DNA of 64,000 nucleotides, taken from contig NC_055987.1 of the NCBI RefSeq assembly GCF_018446385.1, positions 4,736,705-4,800,704 on the forward strand. The letters are read 5' to 3'. This stretch comes from Zingiber officinale. Its lineage: Eukaryota > Streptophyta > Magnoliopsida > Zingiberales > Zingiberaceae. Shown here piece after piece: positions 47,482 to 57,296 of the stretch; position 1 is the first letter of the stretch, and every line of letters begins with the position of its first letter. The notes beneath the pieces are model-generated. The model was given only the letters and a program-made list of their open reading frames with translations, made no database searches and was not told where the DNA came from. The position numbers and the translations under genes were made by a program.

Positions 47482-47943
47482 ATGGCTTCGACGGCAAAAG
47501 CGGTGGTGGAGTCGCTGTACGAGGCTCTGTTGCGGGGCGACGCGGCGGCGGCGGCGGGGCTGCTGGCGGAGGACGTGGAGTGGTGGTTCCACGGGCCGCG
47601 GCGGTGCCAGTACATGCGGCGCACGCTGACGGGCGAAGCTGGTCCGCGCGACTTCCGGTTCCGGCCGCGGCGAGTGGCGGAGGTCGGCCGCTGGGTGGTG
47701 GCGGAGGGGTGGGAGGGTAAGCACGCATACTGGGTCCATGCCTGGGCCGTCGACGTCGCCACCGCTCGCATCATCCGGTTTCGGGAGTACTTCAACACCT
47801 CCGTCACGGTGCAGGAGGTGGCGCAGCCGAGTGAGGCCGGGATCAGCTCCGGCGGAGGAGTGGGAGGATCGGCGGTCTGGCGGAGCCAGGCAGGGCCCAA
47901 CGCCGGCGGACGCTCACTCCCGGGCCTTGTTCTCGCCATTTGA
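47482..47943 (+). CDS. Wound-induced protein WI12/WUN1 family (NTF2-like fold)
   Basis: A single exon of 153 residues from the ATG at 47482; the in-frame ATG at 47473 adds only MIA and is less likely. The order of motifs follows the WI12/SAG20 family: KAVVESLYEALLRGDAAA, LLAEDVEWWFHGPRRCQYM, a long loop, FRPRRVAEVGRWVVAEGWEG, YWVHAWAVDVATARIIRFRE, YFNTSVTV and the C-terminal SLPGLVLAI. The family has an NTF2/SnoaL-like cone fold with no proven enzyme activity and is induced by wounding, salt and methyl jasmonate in other plants; regulation here is inferred only from family. The C-terminal linker is Gly-rich. The coding region is very GC-rich (above its flanks) with long antisense ORFs that are composition artefacts. 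A TATA box lies at 47371. Confidence 0.88.
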   Translation: MASTAKAVVESLYEALLRGDAAAAAGLLAEDVEWWFHGPRRCQYMRRTLTGEAGPRDFRFRPRRVAEVGRWVVAEGWEGKHAYWVHAWAVDVATARIIRFREYFNTSVTVQEVAQPSEAGISSGGGVGGSAVWRSQAGPNAGGRSLPGLVLAI

Positions 47944-48387
47944 ATTATCAGCCCAAACTAATCAATTTTTGGGCCTGGCCCAACAAATAATTAGTTTTGA
48001 ACAATTTTTTCTTTAAAAAAAAAGCCTCGTCACATCAAGTTTGTGGCAATATCCAAATATTACGTGGTGTTTGTATAAATTTAAAATTAAAAAAAGTTTT
48101 TTGGGTGGCCCCGTTTGCGATTTATTGAAAAAATAAGAATTTATATTTAGAACAATCCGAAATAAAATAATTTTTTTTTTAAAAAAAAGAAATTTAGATT
48201 TTCAACCCAAGCAAGTCCCTGCGGTGAATTTAATTATTAATCTCTATATCAATTTTTTGCTAATTATTATTTTATGCATCGACTGTAATATTATTTTTTA
48301 GATTTTTTTTTTTAAATATGGACACCGTCAATTTTTTTCGGATAGCGATAGCACGGCACGAATCTTGAAACAATCACGCAACCCGGC
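47944..48387. other. Intergenic between WI12-type and RPB12 genes
   Basis: Short likely 3' UTR, then AT-rich spacer with several long A and T runs. No gene seen. Confidence 0.5.
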
Positions 48388-48584
48388 TATAAAAACGCCG
48401 GCGGCCTTTCCCTCGCAAACAATCTCGTACTTTTTGTCGAGTTAGGTTTCGACGAATTCGTCCTTCGAAGGTGCCTTCTATAAAAGCGTCGGCCACCTTC
48501 CCCTCGCACACAATCTCATACTTGTTGTCCAGCTAGGGTTTTGGGTGCTTCTTTCCTCGACGAATTCGTTCTTCAAAGGTGCCA
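48388..48584 (+). promoter_or_regulatory. Tandemly duplicated TATA box and leader of the RPB12 gene
   Basis: Two head-to-tail copies of a block of about 91 bases each contain a TATA box (tataaaaac at 48388 and tataaaagc at 48479), a 'gccggc/gtcggc...ccttcccctcgca' stretch, 'acaatctc.tact', a 'ttaggtttcgacgaattcg'-like end and the closing word aaggtgcc. The second copy has a small insertion. Each copy therefore carries a TATA box, a probable start site and the end of a leader exon with a potential donor (AAG|gtgcc). Confidence 0.75.
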
Positions 48585-49425
48585 TGTTTTACCTTCCGCT
48601 TGTGGTTTTTGATCTTAACAATGTTTCCAGATTTTATTTATTGTTTGATTTGGATGCTTTTGGTGACCTTATTTGTATTTTCTTCGTATTCTATGCGGTT
48701 TTCTTTCTTCCAGTTGATATTTAGATACCTTCGCGATGGATGTTTTTAGTTCTGTTAAATTAGTGCATTCGCTGTTTAGTTCAGTAGGAAAACGGAACGC
48801 ATCACGCAGTATTGCTTCAGCGTTACTCCCCTGAGGAGATCTCTACTATTTGTATGCTCCGGATGAATATCGAAATTCCACTAAATTAAAAACTGCGTGT
48901 TTCTTGAAATAATACGAGGCCTTTTTCTTATGTTTCATTTCACGGCCTATTTATGAACCGTCAATAGATCAATTTTATCAGCACAATCGACCATGGTAAT
49001 TTTTTCCTTCATGTATTACTAATTTTTAATCAGTTGCGAACATGTCATTGTCTGCCAATTATATAAGGTCTCAAATTTGAGAAGAGTCCATTGCGCAATG
49101 AGCAAAATAGGCTTTCTCAAATTCTTCAATTGATTAAATAACAATTCAGTAGAGTGCTCCTAAACTTGTTCTTAGATTATTTATTTCAAGTAATAAAAAA
49201 TGATCCAGACATGATTGCAAATCTATTTCTTAGCTGGGGATTTTTAAGTTTATTTGTATTTGATCCTTGTAATTTTTATCTTCTCTTGATATCATCCTAG
49301 TATGCCTTTCTTGATATCATCCTAGTATGCCTTTCTCTGCTTTCCAAACGTTTATTTCTACTTTTTCATGAATCCCAATCGTGATCAGGTGTTTATTGTG
49401 AACCTAGCTTTTGGTCCTTGGTGTC

Positions 49426-50504
49426 ATGGACCCCTTGCAGCCTGAGCCTGTTACTTACTTATGTGGAGGTGAAAATTGTTCCGTTCTTTGATTTATGTAG
49501 TTTGTGTATTAATGAATTCACCTTATCACTTTGATAGTTCTGCTATCAATGAAAATTGGAATGGCTATAATTTAGATTGCGGAGAAGAGAACACCCTGAA
49601 GCCAGGGGATGTCGTACAGTGCAGGAAGTGTGGACATCGCATCCTTCACAAGAAGCGCACTCGCAGAAGTATGTATTATGTGGTTTGTTTTTTAATATTT
49701 ACTTTTGTTAAAGTCTGTTATAGATTGCTAATTGTTATCGTAGGAAGAGTGAATAACTTCTATATATGATTGACACGTCTTCCTACAGTTTTAATACTTA
49801 ACCACTTGCAAATGACTTCTCCTTGTTTATAATCTTCTTTTCATGTGAAAAGAGAACTTAAATTGAAAACCAAATACATAGATTTGCCAACTGTCATTTA
49901 TTTCTCCTTTTCACTTTTGCCCTTAATGAAATTCTTTTTCATACATTCTTAGAGGAGCTATGGAAATACATTGCTCGAGTATATTCCTTTTTGCATATAT
50001 TCGAGTTTCTTATCTAGGACTATATGATTATTCAGTCATTACTAGCACTTAAGGTGGGATGCATAGTGTGTAATGGATTAAATTTTTAAGGAATCAATCT
50101 GTAAATTTGATTTTCACTAGTCTAATACTATATGAGAGTTCATTGTCATACTATACTTGTCGCCGCATTCATGTAGGGTAAGTCTTCTAGCAGGAAAGAA
50201 AAGAAGACCATCTTATTATTCTGTTCAAACAGCTAGGGAAAAAGTAGTTACAGAAGAAATAGAGAATCAAAATTCCATTCTTCAATGAATGTAGTTTAAA
50301 GTCTATTTACTGATTAAGACCCTGTTTCCTTAGAAAGCCTGAAATCGGGCAGAAAGATACAAAGAGATTTTCTAATCTTCATAAAATTTATTGTTATTTA
50401 CACATTTCCTTGTTCTCTATGTTGTAACTGGTTCCATGAATCTTTTTTTTTCCTTATGTTTTTTTGTTCTGAATCTTGCAGTTATGCAATTCCAAGCCCG
50501 GTGA
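49426..50504 (+). CDS. NRPB12: RNA polymerase subunit RPB12 (RPABC4), zinc ribbon
   Basis: Three coding exons, 49426-49468, 49576-49668 and 50482-50504, give a 52-residue protein, the normal family length. MDPLQPEPVTYLCGDCGEEN is followed by LKPGDVVQCRKCGHRILHKK and RTRRIMQFQAR. The four zinc ligands are present as CGDC and CRKC. RPB12 is shared by RNA polymerases I, II and III (and IV and V in plants) and stabilises the Rpb3-side of the core enzyme in the nucleus. The C-terminus reads MQFQAR where VQYEAR is usual, a mild difference. The second intron is 813 bases and the first only 107. A noncoding leader exon in the duplicated promoter block at 48.4-48.6 kb is inferred. Confidence 0.92.
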
Positions 50505-51558
50505 GAGCCAAGAGCACAATCCTTAAGGGGCAAGTCATCTGCTTAAGTGGTCTCTGTGTTAAAAGAGAACTTTTGTAGTGTGTCGCTATAAAAGTGTGAT
50601 CCACTGTGCTTTGATAAGTAAAACCTCTAATATGTTAATAGTTGTGGAAGTGATTTATTACTATTAGCTCACGTCTATATGTTTTTTTTATCGTGATTAG
50701 TAATCTTGATATATTACTTCTAAAGATTTGTATTTTTTTTGCCATAGCATATGATTAACACTTGCTAATCCAAATAATTGCAATTAACATAGCTTAGTTA
50801 TGATGATAGTGAAGCATAAGCATATGATAACACCAAAATCAAGGCTGGATCAGACGGACAAAATTAGATTCTGAGTTAATTGACAATGTCTCCTTTCCAA
50901 ACATGATAAATGATTTGAAAAAAAAATAATTATAAAGTTAAATATGATTTTGCCTTGTTTTTGTTTATTCGGGAAGAAAAAATTAAAAACGTTTTTTTAA
51001 GTGAAATGGAAATTCATATGTGAATTTAAGAACTTTGGCGATAGTTCAATTTGAGTATTTGAAATTTCTGTTTTTCTTTTAAAAAAAGTTAAATATTTAA
51101 GTAAGTATATTTTATTTTAATTAATTGGTAAATTTTACATGATGTCATTATTGTTGAAATTAATTAATTAATTTAATTTTTGTGCAATTAGTTGATATTT
51201 TATAGGTCGATTTATTCTATTTTTATTAAAAAATTTAATTGATTATTTAAAAAAACATTTCATGTAGATTTTAATTAATTTAGTTCAGTCCTATTTTAAT
51301 CGAATACTAAATCAGTATTATATATTACAGTCTGAGTTTAAATCTTAGATCCCTTACTCGTAGGGTCTATTTATTTTGAATAACTAAGTTTCCATAGTGA
51401 TGATGCTTTAAATGAAATTAATTAAATATTTTCTTTTAATGTCATCGTTTGATTTTTTTTTTTTAAATATGGTGTATTACCTTTGCTTCTTGTTATATGC
51501 ATCCTTTGGCTTGTGTAATTGTTCTTTTTCATTGAGTTGTGCAATAATGTAGGAAGGA
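50505..51558. other. 3' UTR of RPB12 and AT-rich spacer
   Basis: The first 130 or so bases are likely 3' UTR. From 50900 the sequence is very AT-rich with TTAATTAATT words and no gene or intact element seen. Confidence 0.5.
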
Positions 51559-52608
51559 AATATTGTTGGAGTAATCTAGTACCCTAGGTTTTGATATTTG
51601 GATAAATATTTAAGTTAGATTTATTGTTGTATTTGATATGTATTGTGAGTGTGCAGGATACAGGTATAACAAGGAAAATCCAAGTATAATCTTGGCAAAG
51701 GAGGAAAGTCTAAGGATGAGTCTTGGCGGTGTAAGTCCAAGTATGTAGTCTTCGCAACGTAAGTCCAAGTGTGACTTGACAATAGATGAAGTCCCGGAGG
51801 TGAGGAGCCTCTTGGCAAAGGAAGACCCGACAATAAAGACAAAGTCGAAGGAAGCTCTAGAAGGCAAAATGTGAAGGATGGGGAGACATCCAAGGGACGC
51901 GAGACTGATGGAGGAGGCAAGAAGGCTAGGTCTAAGTTGGTCGGGCAAGGACGAGTGCTGAGTGATTGTACTGGGGAAAAATCTTATGGTTTTAGGTTTC
52001 AATGTAGCAGCACTGTAGCAACGTTGTTGTGACACTGTAGCAGTACTGCAGCAGTCGACTGGTACACTGTAGCAGTCGACTAGTAGTCGACCGTTGGGTA
52101 ACGGTTAGCTTCACTTAAAGGACCAGTCGACTGGTGCATACACCAGTCGACTCGTAGCGGGAAAACAACTTAGTGTTTTCCTCTCGAGCTCTATTTAATA
52201 GAGCTCGGGGTGCTTGGGCATGGTTAACGAAATAGACTTGGTTAAAGCCTATTAGAGTCTCCCAAGCTTTCGTGTGATTAGTGTGCTTGTATTCAAGTGT
52301 TTGTGGCGAGGTTTCTCCACCGACAAGGAGCTTGAGCTAGCCGGAGGTTTCCCGGGGACTAATCTACCGACGGATTGAGGGATCATCCACCTTACGGACA
52401 CACCGTGGAGTAGGAGCAAGTTATCTCCAAACCACATAAACGAACGTGTTAACGATTTGCATCTCTTTCTTTGTATTTATCTTTCATATTTGTATTAGTG
52501 GTTGTATTCTTTGTTTTCCGCTGTGCACTAACGAATACGTAGGAAGCGATCGATTTGGGTGAGACGCTATTCACCCCCCTCTAGCTACATTTCGGTCCTA
52601 ACAAATAT
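51559..52608 (+). mobile_element. Solo LTR with 5-bp target duplication
   Basis: The LTR runs 51564-52603 (1040 bp), starts TGTTGGAGTAATC and ends GGTCCTAACA, so its ends form the inverted TGTTgG/CcTAACA pair. It is flanked on both sides by aatat (51559-51563 and 52604-52608), a perfect 5-base target duplication. No internal region lies next to it, so it is a solo LTR left by recombination between two LTRs. Inside are CTGTAGCAG words and five palindromic CAGTCGACTG-type words at about 52050-52160, followed by a 'ctctatttaat' TATA-like region near 52190 and the conserved end 'gctattcaccc...ctctagctac'. The lineage is that of the fragments at 25.4 and 52.6 kb. Confidence 0.88.
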
Positions 52609-52610
52609 TA

Positions 52611-54300
52611 TGGTCGATTTGTAGCTAGAGAGGGTGAATAGTTCGTCGCGTTCGTTGTCTTGATGTTTCGTGATGATGTGCATTAGAAAAGAATTCGAAG
52701 CAAACACTCACAACGCTAATAAGAGGATTTACTTGGTATCCACCTGAAAAAGAGATGACTAATCCAAGGATCCACACACGACGCTCATTCCACTAATAAA
52801 ACTCTCCTTCTTGGTAACTACTGGAGGTGGAGAAACCTCATACAACACTCACATATACAGTAACTCAACGCAAGAAGAAAAATACAATGACTATAAATGA
52901 AAAGTTCTCTTCTTGCTCACTTGTTGCTTGTAATTGCCTCTTGAACCTTAGAAGTGCACCAACACTTGTCCTCAAGAGCTTCCAAGAACTAGCGAGAAGT
53001 GTCGGAGAAGATCGCGTGAAGACCGGGAAGAAAGGTTACAACGTTTAAACACTTCGTCACCTTTATATCTGCGCTTCTAGGGCTTCCAATCGATTGGGGC
53101 TCCTTCCAATCGATTGCCACGTTAGATCCCATCAATCTCGGTTGTCCAAAACTTGTATCATGCGCAACGGTCGTATCCTAATCGATTGAGGAGACTTGAA
53201 TCGATCGGTTAATCTATTCAGAGCGCCTTTGTGCTCTTCGCTGGAAAAGCCTAAATCGATCAACTGATCGATTCAGCTTTCTCGTGTCACATGTGATTTC
53301 CAGCCCCCAATCAATCGACTGATCGATTGGCGATGCCCAATCGATCGGTTGATTGATTGGGGAGGTTTCTATTTGTGCGATAAACAGCCCTAATCGATCG
53401 ACCGATTGATTGGGCTGCTGTTTATCGCAGCATTCTCCCAATCGATCGGCTGATCGATTGGGCTTTGGTCCGATCGATCGGCTGATCGATTGACCACCCT
53501 TGACTTGCTTAACTCAAGCTCAAAAGTCCCCAAATCCAACATACGACCAACCGTGACCTGTTTGAACTCCTCGTGCCAAGCATCTAGTCAACCTTGACCT
53601 GCTGGGACTTCTTCTTCAAGTGTCTGGTCAATCCTTTGACCCACTTGAACTTTTCTCCTCGTGCCAAGTGTTCAGTCAATCTTGACCCACTTGAACTTAC
53701 CGTCTCGTGCCAAATGTCCGGTCCTCCATGACTCACTCGACTTCCTTCCACCAGATATCCGGTCACCCTTAACCTATCTAGATTTCCTTGTGTCAAGTAT
53801 CCGGTCATTCCTTTGACCTACTTAGACTTCCCAACACTAGGTGTCCGGTCAATCTTGACCCACCTGAATCTCCACGTGCCTGGCTTCACTCACCAGGTCT
53901 TTCCATCTGCATAGCTTTACTCACTAAGTCTTTCTATCTACCTAGCTTCACTCACGAGGACTTTTCATCAGCCTGACTTCACATACCAGGACTTTTCATC
54001 AGCTTGACTTCATTCACCAGGACTTTAACCTATCTTCACTCACTAGAATTTTCCCACTGCCCGACTTCACTCACCGGGACTTTCACCTGCCTAGCTTCAC
54101 TCACTAGGTCTTTCCCATTGTCTAATCTCCAGTTAGAACTTTCTCAGTCAAGTATCTGGTCAACCCTTTGACATACTTAACTATTCTTTACATTAGACTG
54201 GTCAAACCTTGACCAGAGGGGAATTGCTTTAACAATCTCTTCAATCAGACGATTGCTCCTGCAATCTCCATATATTGTCAAATATCGAAATCTAAACATC
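52611..54300 (-). mobile_element. LTR on the minus strand with CGATCG palindromes and short tandem repeats
   Basis: Read on the minus strand this ends 'gtgaatagc'-like 'ctattcaccctctctagctac', the same end as the solo LTR next door. Between 53080 and 53500 about ten copies of a palindromic word (CAATCGATCG..TGATCGATTG type) occur. 53560-53870 holds about six diverged units of roughly 50 bases ('cgtgccaagtgtccggtcaatcttgaccc'), and 53880-54125 holds about eight units of roughly 32 bases ('tagcttcactcactaggtc'). The right boundary near 54300 is uncertain, as no matching target duplication is visible. No coding region remains in it. Confidence 0.65.
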
Positions 54301-54304
54301 AAGA

Positions 54305-55255
54305 CTCAAGCTTGAGTCGCGTCACTCTGTCATCGGAGTTGTGTTGCTCGATCATCAGAGCAGTGTCACTCATTCGTCAGAGTCACATCGTGGAGTCACA
54401 GGAACGTCTTTGGAGCAGCGCACAAAAAAGCAATCGCAAATGCAAGTTGTGTGTATGTCTCTTAGTGGAATGCTGCTTATATAGGTTGTTCCGGGCGCCT
54501 GGATCCCTTCAAAGCGCATGGACCGTGACGTCAACTCTTCCAATTAGCGCGCTCCAAACTGGCGACGAGATAAGTCATGGCATTTCGGGCCCAGACCAGA
54601 TCCGGGCGCCCAGACCAGCTCCGAGTGCCTGGACCGACTTTTTCAACAACTTATTTTCCTGTAAAATAAAGTTAGTTTAGGCAGTATAAAATATATGTAA
54701 AATATAAATTTGACGGTCTCTAACTGTCTGGTTCTGACTTTGAGTTTCGCTGAAACTCTAGCTCGAACCGACGTCTACTGTTCCCTCCTAAGGGGGAACA
54801 CGTCCTCACATGACCCTCTCAGGAGAGTTTACATTTTTCCAGACCGGCCCTCCAGACCATCTGGACTTTTGCTTAGCGTCCAAGAATTCAGGTCTTCATA
54901 CTGAAAGTCCACTCCACGACCCGTCCAGACTTCCACCTGGTCCACGACCATTAGGATTTTCATCTAGAGTCCTCGACTCCAGGATTTTGCCCAAAGTGCT
55001 CGACCGCCAAGACTTTGCCTTGCTTAACCGCAATTAGGAATTTCCACCATCTAGGGTTACCTCTCCCTAGGATCTAGGGTTACCTCCCCCTACGGTTTTC
55101 CACCTACCTAGAATCCATTAGAACTTTGCTTATAAACACTTAGGACTTTTCTGCAAACTCATTCATCTTTGTTAGACAACAAGTAACCTTAACTTTGGAC
55201 TCTTTGCCATAATCAAAACTTAGGTTCGATCGTCTTGTAATCCCTGCACCAATAG
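54305..55255 (-). mobile_element. Second minus-strand LTR with GGGCGCC palindromes
   Basis: Layout mirrors the preceding LTR: a TATA word on the minus strand near 54480 (cctatataagc), a cluster of 'gggcgcctgga' and 'gggcgcccaga' words at 54488-54632, and degenerate tandem units of about 35 bases ('ctcgactccaggattttgcc') at 54900-55140. The 'gggcgcctgga' words also occur at 23.6 kb, so both pieces belong to one sub-lineage. Boundaries are approximate. Confidence 0.5.
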
Positions 55256-55259
55256 AAAC

Positions 55260-56540
55260 TACTCAAACATATGCGGATCTAAAGAGGGGACAACCATTGC
55301 ATTACTAGACTGTTGTGGTTGATTATCATATTTCCATGAAGTATTTTGATGTAGCAATGGTAGTTGTTTAGGTCGTTGTCACTGATACTACTGCAATGAT
55401 CGTTTATGCTGCTGTGATAATTTATCTTTATTGAACAATAATGGGCACTAGAAGTTGTCTTTGGAATAAACACACTCATCACTAGAAACCTTCATATTTG
55501 ACATATTTTGATTATGAGACAGAGGCCACTAAGGTGCTGCAAAAACAGATGGCATAGACGGTGCAATAATCCTCTTATTAACCTGAGACTTAAGGCGAAT
55601 CTCCTCAGCTAGCAATTCATGTATCACTAAATCAATAGAAGGGATAGGACTACGATGTAAAATTATTCCACACAATTCTTCAAAATCATCACGAAAAGTC
55701 ATAAAAAATTAGACAAGATGTTGTTCTTCTCTACGAGTGACATAAGCCGGGAATACTCGTAATTCTGGGGATTATATGAGTGTCAACTGATCTCATAGTT
55801 CTGACATGATAGAATAAAAATCTTGGACGCTCATATCTTGCTGTTGAAGTGCTCGGATATCTGCTTCCAATTGATATCATGTTTTGCAAAATTAGATGGT
55901 GCATAATTTTGCTAGATGATCCCAAACCTCTTTGACAGTCTTATACTTGGCCAATTGAGCACCAATAAAGTGTGTAACATAATTATTGATCCATGTAATA
56001 ATCTTCGTATTATCAACCTCCCAACTATTCCACAACTTTGCATAATTAGTAGCGTTGTTGTCTATAAGTTTAACTCACACATCTGAAACATATCTCCACA
56101 TAGATTTTCTTCACAAGAAATATTTCATAACATATCCTTAATACGAATAATTTTTTTCGTTCAATTTGACACTAATCGATTGAAGCGAATCATCTATACA
56201 ATCACTTATAATAATAGAACGAATAGTACTCACAAATAACCAAAAGATAAACAAAACCAAGTTGATGTAAAAATAAAAGAAACTCAATTAAAAGCTCAGA
56301 ACAAGAAGATAAAGGTTGTGAATCAAATTAACAGTTTTTCAATCAACCTATTAAAGTCATGAAGATGAAGACTCTAACACCATGTAAACATTGAGAAGAG
56401 AAAAAAGTTCGCCGTATTATTGAATCAAAAGTGTTTTAGAAATTTAGAGTACAAAGGATTATATATCTAGATTAAGAACCCTGAACCATTAATTGAAATG
56501 GAAAAGACTAAAATACACTAAACATATAAACAAATTATTA
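55260..56540 (-). mobile_element. Copia-like gag fossil with primer site and LTR, minus strand
   Basis: On the minus strand, about 56130-55300 resembles a copia gag of the UBN2 type (NNYAKLWNSWEVDN, IITWINNYVTHFIGAQLAKY, KTVKEVW, QQQDMSVQDFYSIMSELWDQ). Upstream of it at about 56377-56389 is a primer-site-like TGGTGTTAGAG, and beyond that a short LTR (about 56391-56530). It is broken, with several breaks, and old. Its left end abuts the LTR at 54.3-55.3 kb, which probably inserted into or recombined with it. Confidence 0.65.
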
Positions 56541-57296
56541 TATAAAATCTGACTGTTAGAACTTGTTTCTTAGCCCCACATCTTCACAGAAATCTGGCTC
56601 TTGTTCATATTAAAGTAATCCACAACCTTCATTGCCACAGACAGATAGTTCTTCCAAAAAATATGACTTGTTCCAATAGCTTCAAGGATGCTTGCCAAGT
56701 AGTTTCTATATAATGGTGGTACAGGCCAAATGAACCTTTAACTTTTGGTTTCTAGATGGCAAAAAGGTTCGGATTGAATTTTCATCATACCCAGAGACTA
56801 CTTCAATTTTGTTGAAGTACAGAGAAGCACCACCTGTTATATCGCATTATCTTGCCAAAGATGGCATTCCAGGCAGTAATGTATTCAGCAGTCTTGCATG
56901 CAACCACTGTCATCTAATCTGAAGCAGATAGGTGACTTTCTTGGGATGCAAAAGAGATCTCAGATCAAATTGTATCTGTTCCACGGTTTCAACAGCAAGT
57001 GAGATATGGTAACTCTGCTGGGTACAAATTTGAAGGTTCAAGAGGGGTAGGACAGTTTGATAATTTTTGGCTGGACATTTAGGAGTGTTTTCCTCACCCA
57101 CTTGTACTATATATTTACCTTTATAGATTACATAGCAAATCTCAAATAGTGGAGGCAAACAAACTTTACGATGATGTAATTTGATAGCTTTTGGTTTTGT
57201 TTAACTTTGCAGTATGTAGGGGGGAAATACAAGTTGGTCAAAAACTCTTATTAATGGATTCTTTGCTGCTATATTGTCGTTGATATTATTAAATTT
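56541..57296. pseudogene. Unidentified exon-like fragments
   Basis: On the plus strand, an acceptor-like tttctag at 56755 is followed by a frame open for about 55 codons to 56920 (KKVRIEFSSYPETTSILLKY, then REAPPVISHYLAKDGIPGSN). On the minus strand, from about 56733 to 56574, a 50-codon frame reads NYLASILEAIGTSHIFWKNY and VVDYFNMNKSQISVKMWG before a stop. Both have the residue mix of real proteins, but I recognise neither, and they lie on opposite strands, so they may be captured gene fragments or remains of a transposon. The rest to 57296 shows nothing clear. Confidence 0.35.

Noticed and set aside
47336-47939. Long minus-strand frames opposite the WI12-type gene
   Set aside because: GC-rich antisense shadows rich in Pro, Ser and Arg; the plus-strand frame carries the conserved motifs.
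53214-53441. Open frame with repeated NQSVDRLG-type peptides
   Set aside because: It is a translation of the palindromic DNA repeat, not a gene.
53080-53500. CRISPR-like regularly repeated palindromes
   Set aside because: Spacing is irregular, the spacers are not unique, and the stretch lies inside a plant LTR.
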